Source: Chitinophagales bacterium (GTDB taxonomy: Bacteria; Bacteroidota; Bacteroidia; Chitinophagales; CAIODY01). From it: a stretch of 12,652 nt of DNA. This document shows positions 1 to 6,492 of this stretch, piece by piece. The notes under the pieces are model-generated. The model was not told the origin of the DNA and ran no database searches. It saw only the letters and a program-made list of their open reading frames with translations. The stretch is taken from contig JAHEYX010000012.1 in the NCBI GenBank assembly GCA_023251415.1, positions 1 to 12,652 on the forward strand, given 5' to 3'. The position numbers were made by a program, and so were the translations under genes. Positions within the stretch are counted from its first letter, which is position 1; each line of letters opens with the position of its first letter.

Positions 1-1
1 A

Positions 2-112
2 GGTTTATCTAAAATTAATTTAGATTTGACAGCTCAAGCTAATGGCATTTACTTCGTAAAAGTTCAAACAGCTACTGGTACTTCAACTCAAAGTGTTGTA
101 TTAGACAAATAA
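2..112 (+). CDS. C-terminal end of a T9SS-sorted secreted protein (5' partial)
   Basis: The left edge of the window cuts this gene; 36 codons and a TAA stop remain. The visible residues end in the pattern of a type A C-terminal sorting domain of the Por/type IX secretion system: a hydrophobic-alternating strand, then L.aqANGIYFVKVQT, then a short polar turn and a final SVVLDK strand. In Bacteroidota this domain directs proteins across the outer membrane and is usually removed at the cell surface. Nothing can be said about the functional part of the protein, which lies outside the window. A strong hairpin terminator follows 16 bases after the stop, so this is the end of its transcript. The T9SS-tail call is confident; the identity of the protein is unknown. 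Confidence 0.8.
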   Translation, partial: GLSKINLDLTAQANGIYFVKVQTATGTSTQSVVLDK

Positions 113-128
113 GCTAATCCTAATTCAT

Positions 129-166
129 AAAAAGGCCTGCATGGTAAACTATGCAGGCCTTTTTTT
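129..166 (+). terminator. Rho-independent terminator, bidirectional
   Basis: A perfect 14-bp stem (129-142 pairing with 151-164) is built on AGGCCTGCAT / ATGCAGGCCT, with an 8-base loop (143-150) and a run of seven T at 160-166. The left arm starts in an A run, so the mirror-image structure also works for transcripts arriving on the minus strand. It ends the secreted-protein transcript on its left and could also stop leftward transcription from the degenerate region at 349-601. Confidence 0.93.
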
Positions 167-656
167 ATTTCAGTAAATTGTAAGTTGTCACCCTTTTGGA
201 TAAATTACTTGAATAGGCGATTATTGCCTAGCAGCTGAATTACATATTACCCTTAATGGTCATGTATTGCCAATTACCAACACGTTCAATACACTTGTCC
301 AATGAACTTATAGTAGATTTTTTCGGGGATGGCTATTTAAAACCGGTCTTAGTTTTTTAAGGACGTAATTTCAATTTTCATATACAGATAATAGGGTAGT
401 GTTGCGAGTTTTGAATTAGCATCAGCATTATCTAAAGCCAATAGCACCATATATATACCGGCTGGTTCACTTTTTATATACGACGCCACTAATGCCCCGT
501 TTGTTTCCCATTCTTATATTATTTCCAAGGCTCTTGGCAATAACTTCATTCTTGTTTCTTGCAATTCCTTCGAGAACGATAGCTATCATAAACTTATTCA
601 TCAGCTCTTCTATTTGTTAAATTAGTAAATGCAAACCATTATGAAGTTTCACAATG
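167..656. other. 490-base region without an intact gene
   Basis: This is the longest stretch in the window without an intact gene. From 167 to about 348 I see no convincing reading frame, RNA gene or repeat on either strand; there is only a short 5-bp inverted repeat (TAGGC...GCCTA) near 212-228. The right half (349-601) contains two overlapping minus-strand frames that look like remains of a coding sequence and are listed separately. The downstream side of the TPR lipoprotein gene (just below 657) shows no recognisable terminator hairpin. Confidence 0.6.
349..601 (-). pseudogene. Possible frameshifted gene remnant, function unknown
   Basis: Two minus-strand frames overlap here. The first (601 down to 467) starts with ATG and reads MNKFMIAIVLEGIARNKNEV and onwards, 44 codons. 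The second (513 down to 349) is open for 54 codons but has no good start. It reads through ALVASYIKSEPAGIYMVLL to YYLYMKIEITSLKN before a TAA stop. The second looks like real protein: it alternates hydrophobic residues and has a PAGIYMV strand that resembles the beta-strand motif of T9SS sorting tails. Joining the frames needs a net gain of two bases near 513-520. The simplest reading is a decayed small gene or the tail of a larger lost one. It could also be chance; I do not recognise a family. Confidence 0.3.
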
Positions 657-1682
657 CTATTTATTTCCTTGTAATTGGTCGAGTTCTTTTCGTGCTTCAG
701 GAAAATCTTCGCGAATACGAAGGGCTTGGGTGAAATCACTGATAGCTTCATTTCTAATTTTACGCTTTACATTGCACAATCCACGCATATAGTACGCATC
801 AGCATTTAAAGGAGAAGTTTGAATTACCAAGGTAAAATGATTATAAGCCATTTTAATAGAATCCAATTGATAATAGATATAGCCCAGGTTATAGATGGGT
901 TGTGGCTCTTGGGGATTTCTAACAATTAAATTGCGATAAACATCAATGGCTTTTCGAATTTGTTTGTGTTCTTGATAATACATTGCCAAGGCATATACGC
1001 CTTCATAACGCAAACTATCAATACGAATCGCATTGATTAAATACTTTTCTGCTTTAGCATCGTGTTTAGCAGCACATAATAAGCCCAATTGCATGTAAGC
1101 GTCGTAACTTTCCGGATTGTTGTCAACTGCTATCTGGAAGGTACGAATAGCTTGTGTTGTGTCACCTTTCTCTTTGTAGACAATACCTTGTAATAAATAA
1201 CTGCGTTCATCGGTTTTATCTAAACCAATAACCCGATTCGTTTCTTCCATAACAGCCGTGTATTCTTTTAAGTAAAGATTTACTTTGGCTAACTTGATCG
1301 CAATTTCCTTGTTCTGCGGATCCATTTTTTCAGCCTTTTTCAAATAGGTAACTGCTACTTTCAAATAACGAGCCTTTACATTGATATCCGCAAAGGTTAA
1401 ATAATAGCTGATATTGGTAGAATCCAATTGAATGGCTTTATATAGATCTTTAGCTGCATCATCCAATAAATCCATCTGATAAAAAATAGTGCCCCTTGAA
1501 AGGTACAAATCGGCATTGTTAGGCGATTTTTCTATTTCGACCGAGTATCTTCCCAAGTCGGGGTTTAAGCGACTTAAGGAATCAATATGTGCTTTAATTT
1601 TAGCTTGTTTATCGCTGTTGGTGCAAGCATTGAAGCTTACAGCCGCTAAGGCCATAAAACAAAAAAGTAAGGAGTATCTCAT
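657..1682 (-). CDS. TPR-repeat lipoprotein
   Basis: A 341-residue envelope protein. The first 20 residues are a hydrophobic lipoprotein signal ending FNAC, with Cys20 as the probable lipidated residue. The lipobox is loose (Phe at -3), which Bacteroidota tolerate. The residues after Cys20 (TNSDKQ) carry only one acidic residue, so there is no strong surface-export signal and a periplasm-facing location is more likely (inference). From about residue 55 to 325 the protein consists of roughly eight consecutive 34-residue tetratricopeptide repeats with the usual A/G-Y-A/F-P spacing (for example LYLSRGTIFYQ, DAYMQLGLL, PIYNLGYIYYQ, DAYYMRGLC). TPR solenoids bind partner proteins; the partner is unknown here. 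The ATG at 1682 is supported by a TATCTTTG promoter box 20 bases upstream. The gene is divergent from guaA with no functional link visible. Confidence 0.88.
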   Translation of the reverse strand: MRYSLLFCFMALAAVSFNACTNSDKQAKIKAHIDSLSRLNPDLGRYSVEIEKSPNNADLYLSRGTIFYQMDLLDDAAKDLYKAIQLDSTNISYYLTFADINVKARYLKVAVTYLKKAEKMDPQNKEIAIKLAKVNLYLKEYTAVMEETNRVIGLDKTDERSYLLQGIVYKEKGDTTQAIRTFQIAVDNNPESYDAYMQLGLLCAAKHDAKAEKYLINAIRIDSLRYEGVYALAMYYQEHKQIRKAIDVYRNLIVRNPQEPQPIYNLGYIYYQLDSIKMAYNHFTLVIQTSPLNADAYYMRGLCNVKRKIRNEAISDFTQALRIREDFPEARKELDQLQGNK

Positions 1683-1701
1683 GTGGAATGCGATTAAACG
1701 A

Positions 1702-1709
1702 CAAAGATA
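1702..1709 (-). promoter_or_regulatory. Bacteroidota -7 promoter box for the TPR lipoprotein gene
   Basis: Read on the minus strand this is TATCTTTG, an exact match to the Bacteroidota sigma-ABfr -7 consensus TAnnTTTG. Transcription would begin around 1695, leaving a leader of about 13 bases before the ATG at 1682. I see no clear TTG -33 element at the usual distance. Confidence 0.55.
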
Positions 1710-1741
1710 ATTTTAAATGAATTGAGAAGTTAAAATCTGAT

Positions 1742-1800
1742 AAAAAGCGTGGATAAAATCAATTATACGGTAAACATTAAATCGGGCGAACACGCTTTTT
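1742..1800. repeat. Long-loop inverted repeat between two divergent promoters
   Basis: The 10-base arms AAAAAGCGTG (1742-1751) and CACGCTTTTT (1791-1800) are exact reverse complements, separated by 39 bases. They sit between the -7 box of the TPR gene and that of guaA, and the right arm falls where the -33 region of the guaA promoter is expected. They could be paired operator half-sites or a long-loop hairpin; function is not established. Confidence 0.45.
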
Positions 1801-1816
1801 TAAACACTTTAATACG

Positions 1817-1824
1817 TAGTTTTG
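1817..1824 (+). promoter_or_regulatory. Bacteroidota -7 promoter box for guaA
   Basis: TAGTTTTG matches TAnnTTTG exactly. The transcript would start near 1830. This makes the TTG at 1822 an impossible start codon, because it lies inside the promoter, and points to an ATG at 1837 or 1846 with a very short leader. Confidence 0.55.
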
Positions 1825-1845
1825 CCCGTTCAAAAGATGTCCCTT

Positions 1846-3387
1846 ATGCAACTTCAAAAAATCATCATTCTCGATTTTGGTTCACAATATACCCAACTTA
1901 TCGCCCGTCGTATTCGTGAATGTCAAGTTTATTGCGAGATTTTACCTTATCATACCCCTATTACCTTGACATCGGAAATAAAAGGGATAATCTTGGGTGG
2001 TAGCCCATGCAGTGTTAATGATGTGGAAGCACCAAACCTTGATTTGACGCAATTCCTTGGTAAAATTCCGGTATTGGGTATATGTTATGGTGCACAATTG
2101 ATTGCTAAAAATACGGGAGGTCAAGTGGCTAAATCCAATAGCCGCGAATATGGAAGAGCACGTTTATTGATTACTGACACTACTAAAGGACATGCTGCTA
2201 TTAACGATTCTCAAATATGGATGAGCCATGGAGATTCAATTCTTTCTTTGGGAGATGCCTTTGAAGTGACAGGTACTACTTCTTCTATTCCGGTAGCTTT
2301 TTATCAAAGTAAACCCGGTGTGTATGAAAATCCGGTATGGGGTGTTCAATTTCATCCGGAAGTGACTCATAGTGAAAAGGGAAAATTATTGTTGGAAGAA
2401 TTTTTATTTGAGCAATGCCAATGTGATGGAGATTGGACCAGCGAACATTTTATCGATAGTACCGTTGCCGATTTACAAAAGCAATTGCAACAGGATGAAG
2501 TAATATTAGCTTTAAGTGGCGGTGTTGATTCAACTGTAGCTGCCGTGTTATTGCATAAAGCTATAGGCAAGCAGTTGCATTGCATCTTTGTTGATAATGG
2601 ATTGCTGCGAAAAGGGGAGTATGAACAAGTGTTGGCCGTGTATAAAGAAATGGGACTTAATGTGCTTAGTGTTAATGCGTCTCACTTATTTCTTTCGCAA
2701 TTAAACGGGGTGAGTGATCCCGAAACAAAAAGAAAAATTATTGGCAAAACTTTTATCAATGTTTTTGAAAGTGAATCGAAAAAAATTGCGAATGCCAAAT
2801 GGTTAGCTCAAGGCACTATTTATCCCGATGTCATAGAATCCGTTAGTGTTCATGGCGGTCCGAGTCAAACCATTAAATCACATCACAATGTTGGTGGATT
2901 ACCTGAAAAATTGCATTTAAAAATTACTGAACCGTTGCGTTTATTATTTAAAGATGAAGTTCGTCGCGTTGGAAAGGCTTTAGGTATTGCCGCAAGTATT
3001 TTAGGTCGTCATCCATTTCCAGGCCCCGGATTATCGATTCGTATTATTGGTGAAATTTCAGAAGAGAAGATTCATTTATTACAAGAAGCGGATGCAATTT
3101 ATATTCAAAATTTACGTGATGCCGGTTGGTACGATAAAATATGGCAAGCCGGTGCCATTTTAACTTCCGTAAAAACCGTAGGAGTTATGGGTGATGAACG
3201 TACCTATGAATTTGTACTAGCCTTACGTGCCGTGAGTAGTGTAGATGGAATGACGGCAGATTGGGTGCATTTACCTTATGACTTATTGGCTAAAATATCG
3301 AACGACATCATCAACAAGGTAAAAGGAATTAATAGGGTTGTTTATGATATCAGTACCAAACCACCTGCAACCATCGAATGGGAATAG
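1846..3387 (+). CDS. guaA: GMP synthase (glutamine-hydrolysing)
   Basis: Converts XMP to GMP using ATP and glutamine in the cytoplasm, the last step of guanine nucleotide synthesis. With the ATG at 1846 the protein has 513 residues, normal for the family. The N-terminal class I glutamine amidotransferase domain (about 1-190) opens with KIIILDFGSQYTQLIARR. It carries the catalytic Cys80 in GICYGAQ and the His170/Glu172 pair in GVQFHPEV. The ATP pyrophosphatase domain has the P-loop LALSGGVDST (SGGVDS at 224-229). The C-terminal dimerisation/XMP-binding part has RHPFPGPGLSIR and ends PPATIEWE, the classic GuaA terminus. In-frame starts also exist at TTG 1822 and ATG 1837; 1822 lies inside the promoter and 1846 gives the N-terminus most like known GuaA proteins. 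All key residues are present. Very secure call. Confidence 0.97.
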   Translation: MQLQKIIILDFGSQYTQLIARRIRECQVYCEILPYHTPITLTSEIKGIILGGSPCSVNDVEAPNLDLTQFLGKIPVLGICYGAQLIAKNTGGQVAKSNSREYGRARLLITDTTKGHAAINDSQIWMSHGDSILSLGDAFEVTGTTSSIPVAFYQSKPGVYENPVWGVQFHPEVTHSEKGKLLLEEFLFEQCQCDGDWTSEHFIDSTVADLQKQLQQDEVILALSGGVDSTVAAVLLHKAIGKQLHCIFVDNGLLRKGEYEQVLAVYKEMGLNVLSVNASHLFLSQLNGVSDPETKRKIIGKTFINVFESESKKIANAKWLAQGTIYPDVIESVSVHGGPSQTIKSHHNVGGLPEKLHLKITEPLRLLFKDEVRRVGKALGIAASILGRHPFPGPGLSIRIIGEISEEKIHLLQEADAIYIQNLRDAGWYDKIWQAGAILTSVKTVGVMGDERTYEFVLALRAVSSVDGMTADWVHLPYDLLAKISNDIINKVKGINRVVYDISTKPPATIEWE

Positions 3388-3467
3388 GCGGTAGGGATTG
3401 CCCAATTCAGTGTACAAAAGCCTGATTAATACGTATAACAACTGTTTTTATTCACGGAAACTTGCTG

Positions 3468-3475
3468 TAACTTTG
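3468..3475 (+). promoter_or_regulatory. Bacteroidota -7 promoter box for the secreted PKD protein
   Basis: TAACTTTG matches TAnnTTTG exactly, with a T-rich stretch (about 3444-3449) where the -33 element should be. Transcription would begin near 3482. The upstream in-frame TTG at 3398 would then not be transcribed from this promoter, so the ATG at 3518, which opens a signal peptide, is the likely start. Confidence 0.5.
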
Positions 3476-3517
3476 AAAGAAATGACTAACGGTACCGGTT
3501 GTATCGAAACTATACCT

Positions 3518-5053
3518 ATGAAGTACTTATTCTTTTCTTTCCTATTTGTATTACTGACCATTAAAGTTAGCGCAAATCGCGATGTAAGGGTGGTTCAATT
3601 GGCATCACCTAAAGTGTTTATTTGCAAAGGGGATACCTTTAATTTACAAGTGGTCGTGGCTAATACTGGAACTGATACCGTGCATCATGTTCCGGTTACC
3701 GTGGTGGTGAGCGGCATCATTGCAGGTTTCTATACCGGTACAATAACAGATACCATTTTACCCGGTACTAGCAAACTTTTACAAATGAATCAATTGACTT
3801 GTCCTACTAATGGTATTTATCATTTTAAAGTCTATACATCGCTGTCGCAAGACAATAACACCTTGAATGATACGCTGGAACAAACCAGTTATATTGCCAA
3901 CACTCCAACAGCAATTCAAGCTAAAAGCCAACACGCTTGTTTAGCATCAACCTTTACCATGAGTGCTTCAACGCCAAATGGTTTAATCTATTGGTTTGCA
4001 TCCGATACTACGAGTACTTTATTGGCTATCGGCAATCAATTCTATACGCCCATGCTTTTAACCAATACCATTTATTGGGCGGAAGCACATTCTTATGTTA
4101 ATGCACAGTTGGGTGCTCCGGATACCGCTATAGGTAATGCCGGGGGAACCATTTTTTACAGCGATGCCATGGTTTTTAATGTAGGGCAAGGTTTAATCTT
4201 AGATTCCTTAGCAGTGTATCCAATAAATACCGGTAAGGTTATTATACGTTTATTAGATGCCTTTAATAATGTTTTACAGCGCGATACAACTATAATTACC
4301 GTTCCGGGCGTTAAACAATACATTCATCCACAATTTACTTTGGCTCCGGGCTTAAATTACAAAGTGGATGCTTTGGGGACTACTACCGGACTTATGCGTA
4401 ACACTTCAGGTGCTTCTTATCCTTACACGATAGCCGGTGTATTTAGCATTGTAACCAATACCTTAAATCCGGCTTACTATTTATATTTCTACGATTGGCA
4501 TTTACGTTTAGCCGGTTGTGCCGGACCGAAAATTCCGGTTTATGCGTTCATTCGTAATTCACCACCGGTAGCGGCATTTAGTATTGCTCATAACGGGCAA
4601 CTCATACAATTCAACAATCAATCAGTAGAGGCTGATAGTTCTTTTTGGAAATTCGGTGACGGGGTAAGCAACCTGCTTTGGAGCCCCAACCATGTTTATC
4701 CGCATACCGGAACTTTTACAGCTACCTTGTATGTTTTCAATGATTGCGGAATGGATTCATTATCCTATACCTTTCTTGTTACTGCAGGAGGAATTGGCAC
4801 TGAAGCGGCTCAACCGTTTATTAGCCTAACGCCCAATCCAACACAAACCACGCTCCACATAACACTGAGCCAATCAGGTGAATATACCGGATTTATCTAT
4901 GATGCACTTGGTAGCTTAGTTAAGCAAATTCGTCTTTCGTCAGTAGAACAAAATGAAGTTTCAGTGGCAGATTTACCAAAGGGTAGCTATTATTTAAAAG
5001 CTTTTCAGCATTCGAATGGAACAAGCCTTACTGCAAAATTCGTTAAAGATTAA
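3518..5053 (+). CDS. Secreted CARDB/PKD-domain protein with T9SS type A sorting domain
   Basis: A 511-residue extracellular protein of unknown role. Residues 1-20 (MKYLFFSFLFVLLTIKVSAN) form a signal peptide. About 23-126 resembles a CARDB-type beta sandwich (KGDTFNLQVVVANTGTDTV... and DNNTLNDT). About 130-190 is an Ig-like segment of the kind that follows such domains (TFTMSAST.NGLIYWFAS). About 195-345 is a further beta-rich region that I cannot name. A PKD domain spans about 349-422 with the typical SFWKFGDG and HVYPHTGTFTATLYV. From about 434 comes the T9SS sorting domain with the SLTPNPTQTTLHI motif, YDALGSLVK and the final AKFVKD strand. No catalytic residues are evident, so adhesion or surface structure is a reasonable guess. 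The ATG at 3518 is chosen for the signal peptide and the promoter upstream; the frame is open back to a TTG at 3398. Probably co-transcribed with the hydrolase that follows. Confidence 0.87.
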   Translation: MKYLFFSFLFVLLTIKVSANRDVRVVQLASPKVFICKGDTFNLQVVVANTGTDTVHHVPVTVVVSGIIAGFYTGTITDTILPGTSKLLQMNQLTCPTNGIYHFKVYTSLSQDNNTLNDTLEQTSYIANTPTAIQAKSQHACLASTFTMSASTPNGLIYWFASDTTSTLLAIGNQFYTPMLLTNTIYWAEAHSYVNAQLGAPDTAIGNAGGTIFYSDAMVFNVGQGLILDSLAVYPINTGKVIIRLLDAFNNVLQRDTTIITVPGVKQYIHPQFTLAPGLNYKVDALGTTTGLMRNTSGASYPYTIAGVFSIVTNTLNPAYYLYFYDWHLRLAGCAGPKIPVYAFIRNSPPVAAFSIAHNGQLIQFNNQSVEADSSFWKFGDGVSNLLWSPNHVYPHTGTFTATLYVFNDCGMDSLSYTFLVTAGGIGTEAAQPFISLTPNPTQTTLHITLSQSGEYTGFIYDALGSLVKQIRLSSVEQNEVSVADLPKGSYYLKAFQHSNGTSLTAKFVKD

Positions 5054-5062
5054 TGTAATCCA

Positions 5063-5911
5063 TTGATAGCTTTTAAAACCCATACTGAACATTTTGAATT
5101 AACAGGAGCAGAAGGACTTCCCCTATTAATTGATATCACCTTTCCACTACTAGAACCCTATCCTTTAGTGATTTTTTGTCATGGTTTTAAGGGATTTAAA
5201 GATTGGGGGCACTTCCCCTTAATAGCCGCTATTGCCGCAAAGCAAGGTGTGGCTTGGCTTAAATTTAATTTTAGTCACAACGGTACTACTCCCTTACATC
5301 CGGCTAACATTAGCGAGGAAGATACTTTCGGGAAGAATAATTTTACGAAAGAGTTGTATGATGCGCAAACAGTAATTGATTTTATAACGGCACATCCGGT
5401 TTTTAAATCGCGAATAAGCAGCTTGCACATGGTTGGTCATAGTCGCGGAGGCGGAATAGCAATATTAGCCGGTGCAGCATCTGCTCGTATTCAATCAATA
5501 ATTACTTGGGCTTCTGTTAATGAATTTCTTAATTATTGGTCGGATGAAGAAATGTTGAATTGGATGAAAAGTGGTGTGATGTACATTGAAAACAAACGTA
5601 CCGGACAGCGATTGCCAATGTATTATCAGCTAGTAGATGATTATCAAACTAATATTGCTGCCTTACATATTCCGAATACGGTAAAGGCTTTGCATAAGCC
5701 TATGCTCATTATTCATGGTATGGCTGATGAAGCGGTTCCTTACGAAAAGGCCGTTCATATGGCCGATTGGAATACGGTTTATACCAAACTGATCTTATTG
5801 CCCGGAGCAACACATACTTTTGGTGGAACGCACCCTTATACTTCAGAAAAATTACCTGCTGATACGATTCAATTGTTGAATCATACCATCGATTTTATTA
5901 AAAATAATTAA
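5063..5911 (+). CDS. Alpha/beta hydrolase
   Basis: A 282-residue hydrolase of the alpha/beta fold, probably an esterase or related enzyme acting in the cytoplasm; no signal peptide is visible. The oxyanion-hole region is IFCHGFKGFKDWG (around 38-49). The nucleophile is Ser127 in the elbow GHSRGG, the acid is probably Asp222 in HGMADEAVP, and the catalytic His is probably His251 in LPGATHTFGG. The substrate cannot be deduced. The only plausible start is TTG at 5063: no ATG lies in frame before the catalytic core, and the preceding gene's TAA stop (5051-5053) is in the same frame only 9 bases upstream. This spacing suggests co-transcription and perhaps translational coupling with the secreted-protein gene. 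Its TAA stop shares the four bases TTAA (5908-5911) with the stop of the convergent tag gene. Confidence 0.9.
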   Translation: MIAFKTHTEHFELTGAEGLPLLIDITFPLLEPYPLVIFCHGFKGFKDWGHFPLIAAIAAKQGVAWLKFNFSHNGTTPLHPANISEEDTFGKNNFTKELYDAQTVIDFITAHPVFKSRISSLHMVGHSRGGGIAILAGAASARIQSIITWASVNEFLNYWSDEEMLNWMKSGVMYIENKRTGQRLPMYYQLVDDYQTNIAALHIPNTVKALHKPMLIIHGMADEAVPYEKAVHMADWNTVYTKLILLPGATHTFGGTHPYTSEKLPADTIQLLNHTIDFIKNN

Positions 5912-6429
5912 GCCAATTGTTTGTAACGATGGCAACTGGTCATGTGATCATTTACCATGCCGGCGGCTTGCATAAAGGCATAACAAATAGTTGTACCTAC
6001 AAAAGTAAATCCGCGTTTTTTTAAATCTTTGCTCATGGCATCTGATTCCGGGGAAGATACGATCGGTTGATAGTGATTGCCTAATTTATGGTTTATCGTT
6101 TTACCACCTGTAAATTGCCAGATGTATTTATCAAAGGTACCAAACTCCTTTTGCGTAGCTAAAAAGGCTTTTGCATTTTTTACGGTGCCTTCAATTTTTA
6201 AACGATTACGAATGATACCGGCATCCAACATTAATTTTTCAACTTTTGCAGCGTCAAATTTGGCTATCTTTTTAGCATCAAATCCTGCAAAGGCTTTTCT
6301 AAAATTTTCACGTTTGTTTAAAATGGTTTTCCAGCTTAAACCGGCTTGAAATGAATCTAACACTATAAATTCAAAAAGTTTATCATCATCGTGCAACGGA
6401 GTGCCCCATTCCTGATCATGGTAATCCAT
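5908..6429 (-). CDS. tag: DNA-3-methyladenine glycosylase I, main body (5' frameshifted)
   Basis: Removes 3-methyladenine from alkylated DNA, the first step of base excision repair. The 173 codons from the ATG at 6429 cover nearly the whole family: YHDQEWG (Tyr3, His4), FQAGLSW with the base-stacking Trp33, LDAGIIRNRLKI, KKRGFTFVGTTICYAFMQA and NDHMTSC. The last motif holds His162 and Cys166, matching zinc ligands His175 and Cys179 of E. coli Tag; His4 matches His17. The position of E. coli Glu38, which contacts the base, is Asp25 here. Starting at 6429 the protein lacks the fourth zinc ligand (E. coli Cys4) and the Cys-x-Trp segment. Those are encoded just upstream in another frame (6443-6478), so this ATG is probably not the original start. 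An intact version would have 190 residues, against 187 in E. coli. The gene lies directly downstream of miaB, probably in one transcript. Confidence 0.93.
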   Translation of the reverse strand: MDYHDQEWGTPLHDDDKLFEFIVLDSFQAGLSWKTILNKRENFRKAFAGFDAKKIAKFDAAKVEKLMLDAGIIRNRLKIEGTVKNAKAFLATQKEFGTFDKYIWQFTGGKTINHKLGNHYQPIVSSPESDAMSKDLKKRGFTFVGTTICYAFMQAAGMVNDHMTSCHRYKQLA

Positions 6430-6442
6430 TTCCAGTTGAGAT

Positions 6443-6478
6443 TTAGTGCACCGGACATCTAATTTTATTATCGGACAT
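6443..6478 (-). pseudogene. tag: Displaced N-terminus of tag (frameshift)
   Basis: Reading the minus strand from ATG at 6478 gives MSDNKIRCPVH and a stop. MSDNKIRCP is what a Tag protein should begin with. The main tag frame, followed upstream of its ATG, reads VRC-TKSQLE before MDYHD. If two bases are restored near 6451-6452, so that CCG-G-TGC becomes CCG-TGG-TGC, the two pieces join as MSDNKIRCP-W-CTKSQLE and run into MDYHD. Cys8 to His21 is then 13 residues, the same spacing as zinc ligands Cys4 and His17 in E. coli Tag, and Trp10 sits where E. coli has Trp6. The start at 6478 would lie 14 bases after the miaB stop. The shift may be a real inactivating mutation or a sequencing error. Confidence 0.8.
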
Positions 6479-6492
6479 AGTAAAAAAATAAA

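Noticed and set aside
212..228. Short hairpin TAGGC-7-GCCTA
   Set aside because: Five base pairs with no T run and no neighbouring gene end; expected by chance.
1489..1710. 73-codon plus-strand frame over the TPR gene start
   Set aside because: It is antisense to the lipoprotein signal and first TPRs and has low-complexity content; a shadow frame.
1822..1845. Longer guaA protein from TTG at 1822
   Set aside because: The TTG lies inside the TAGTTTTG promoter box, and the extra residues have no counterpart at the N-terminus of GuaA proteins.
3398..3517. 40-residue extension of the secreted protein from TTG at 3398
   Set aside because: It would bury the signal peptide, and a promoter box at 3468-3475 lies inside it.
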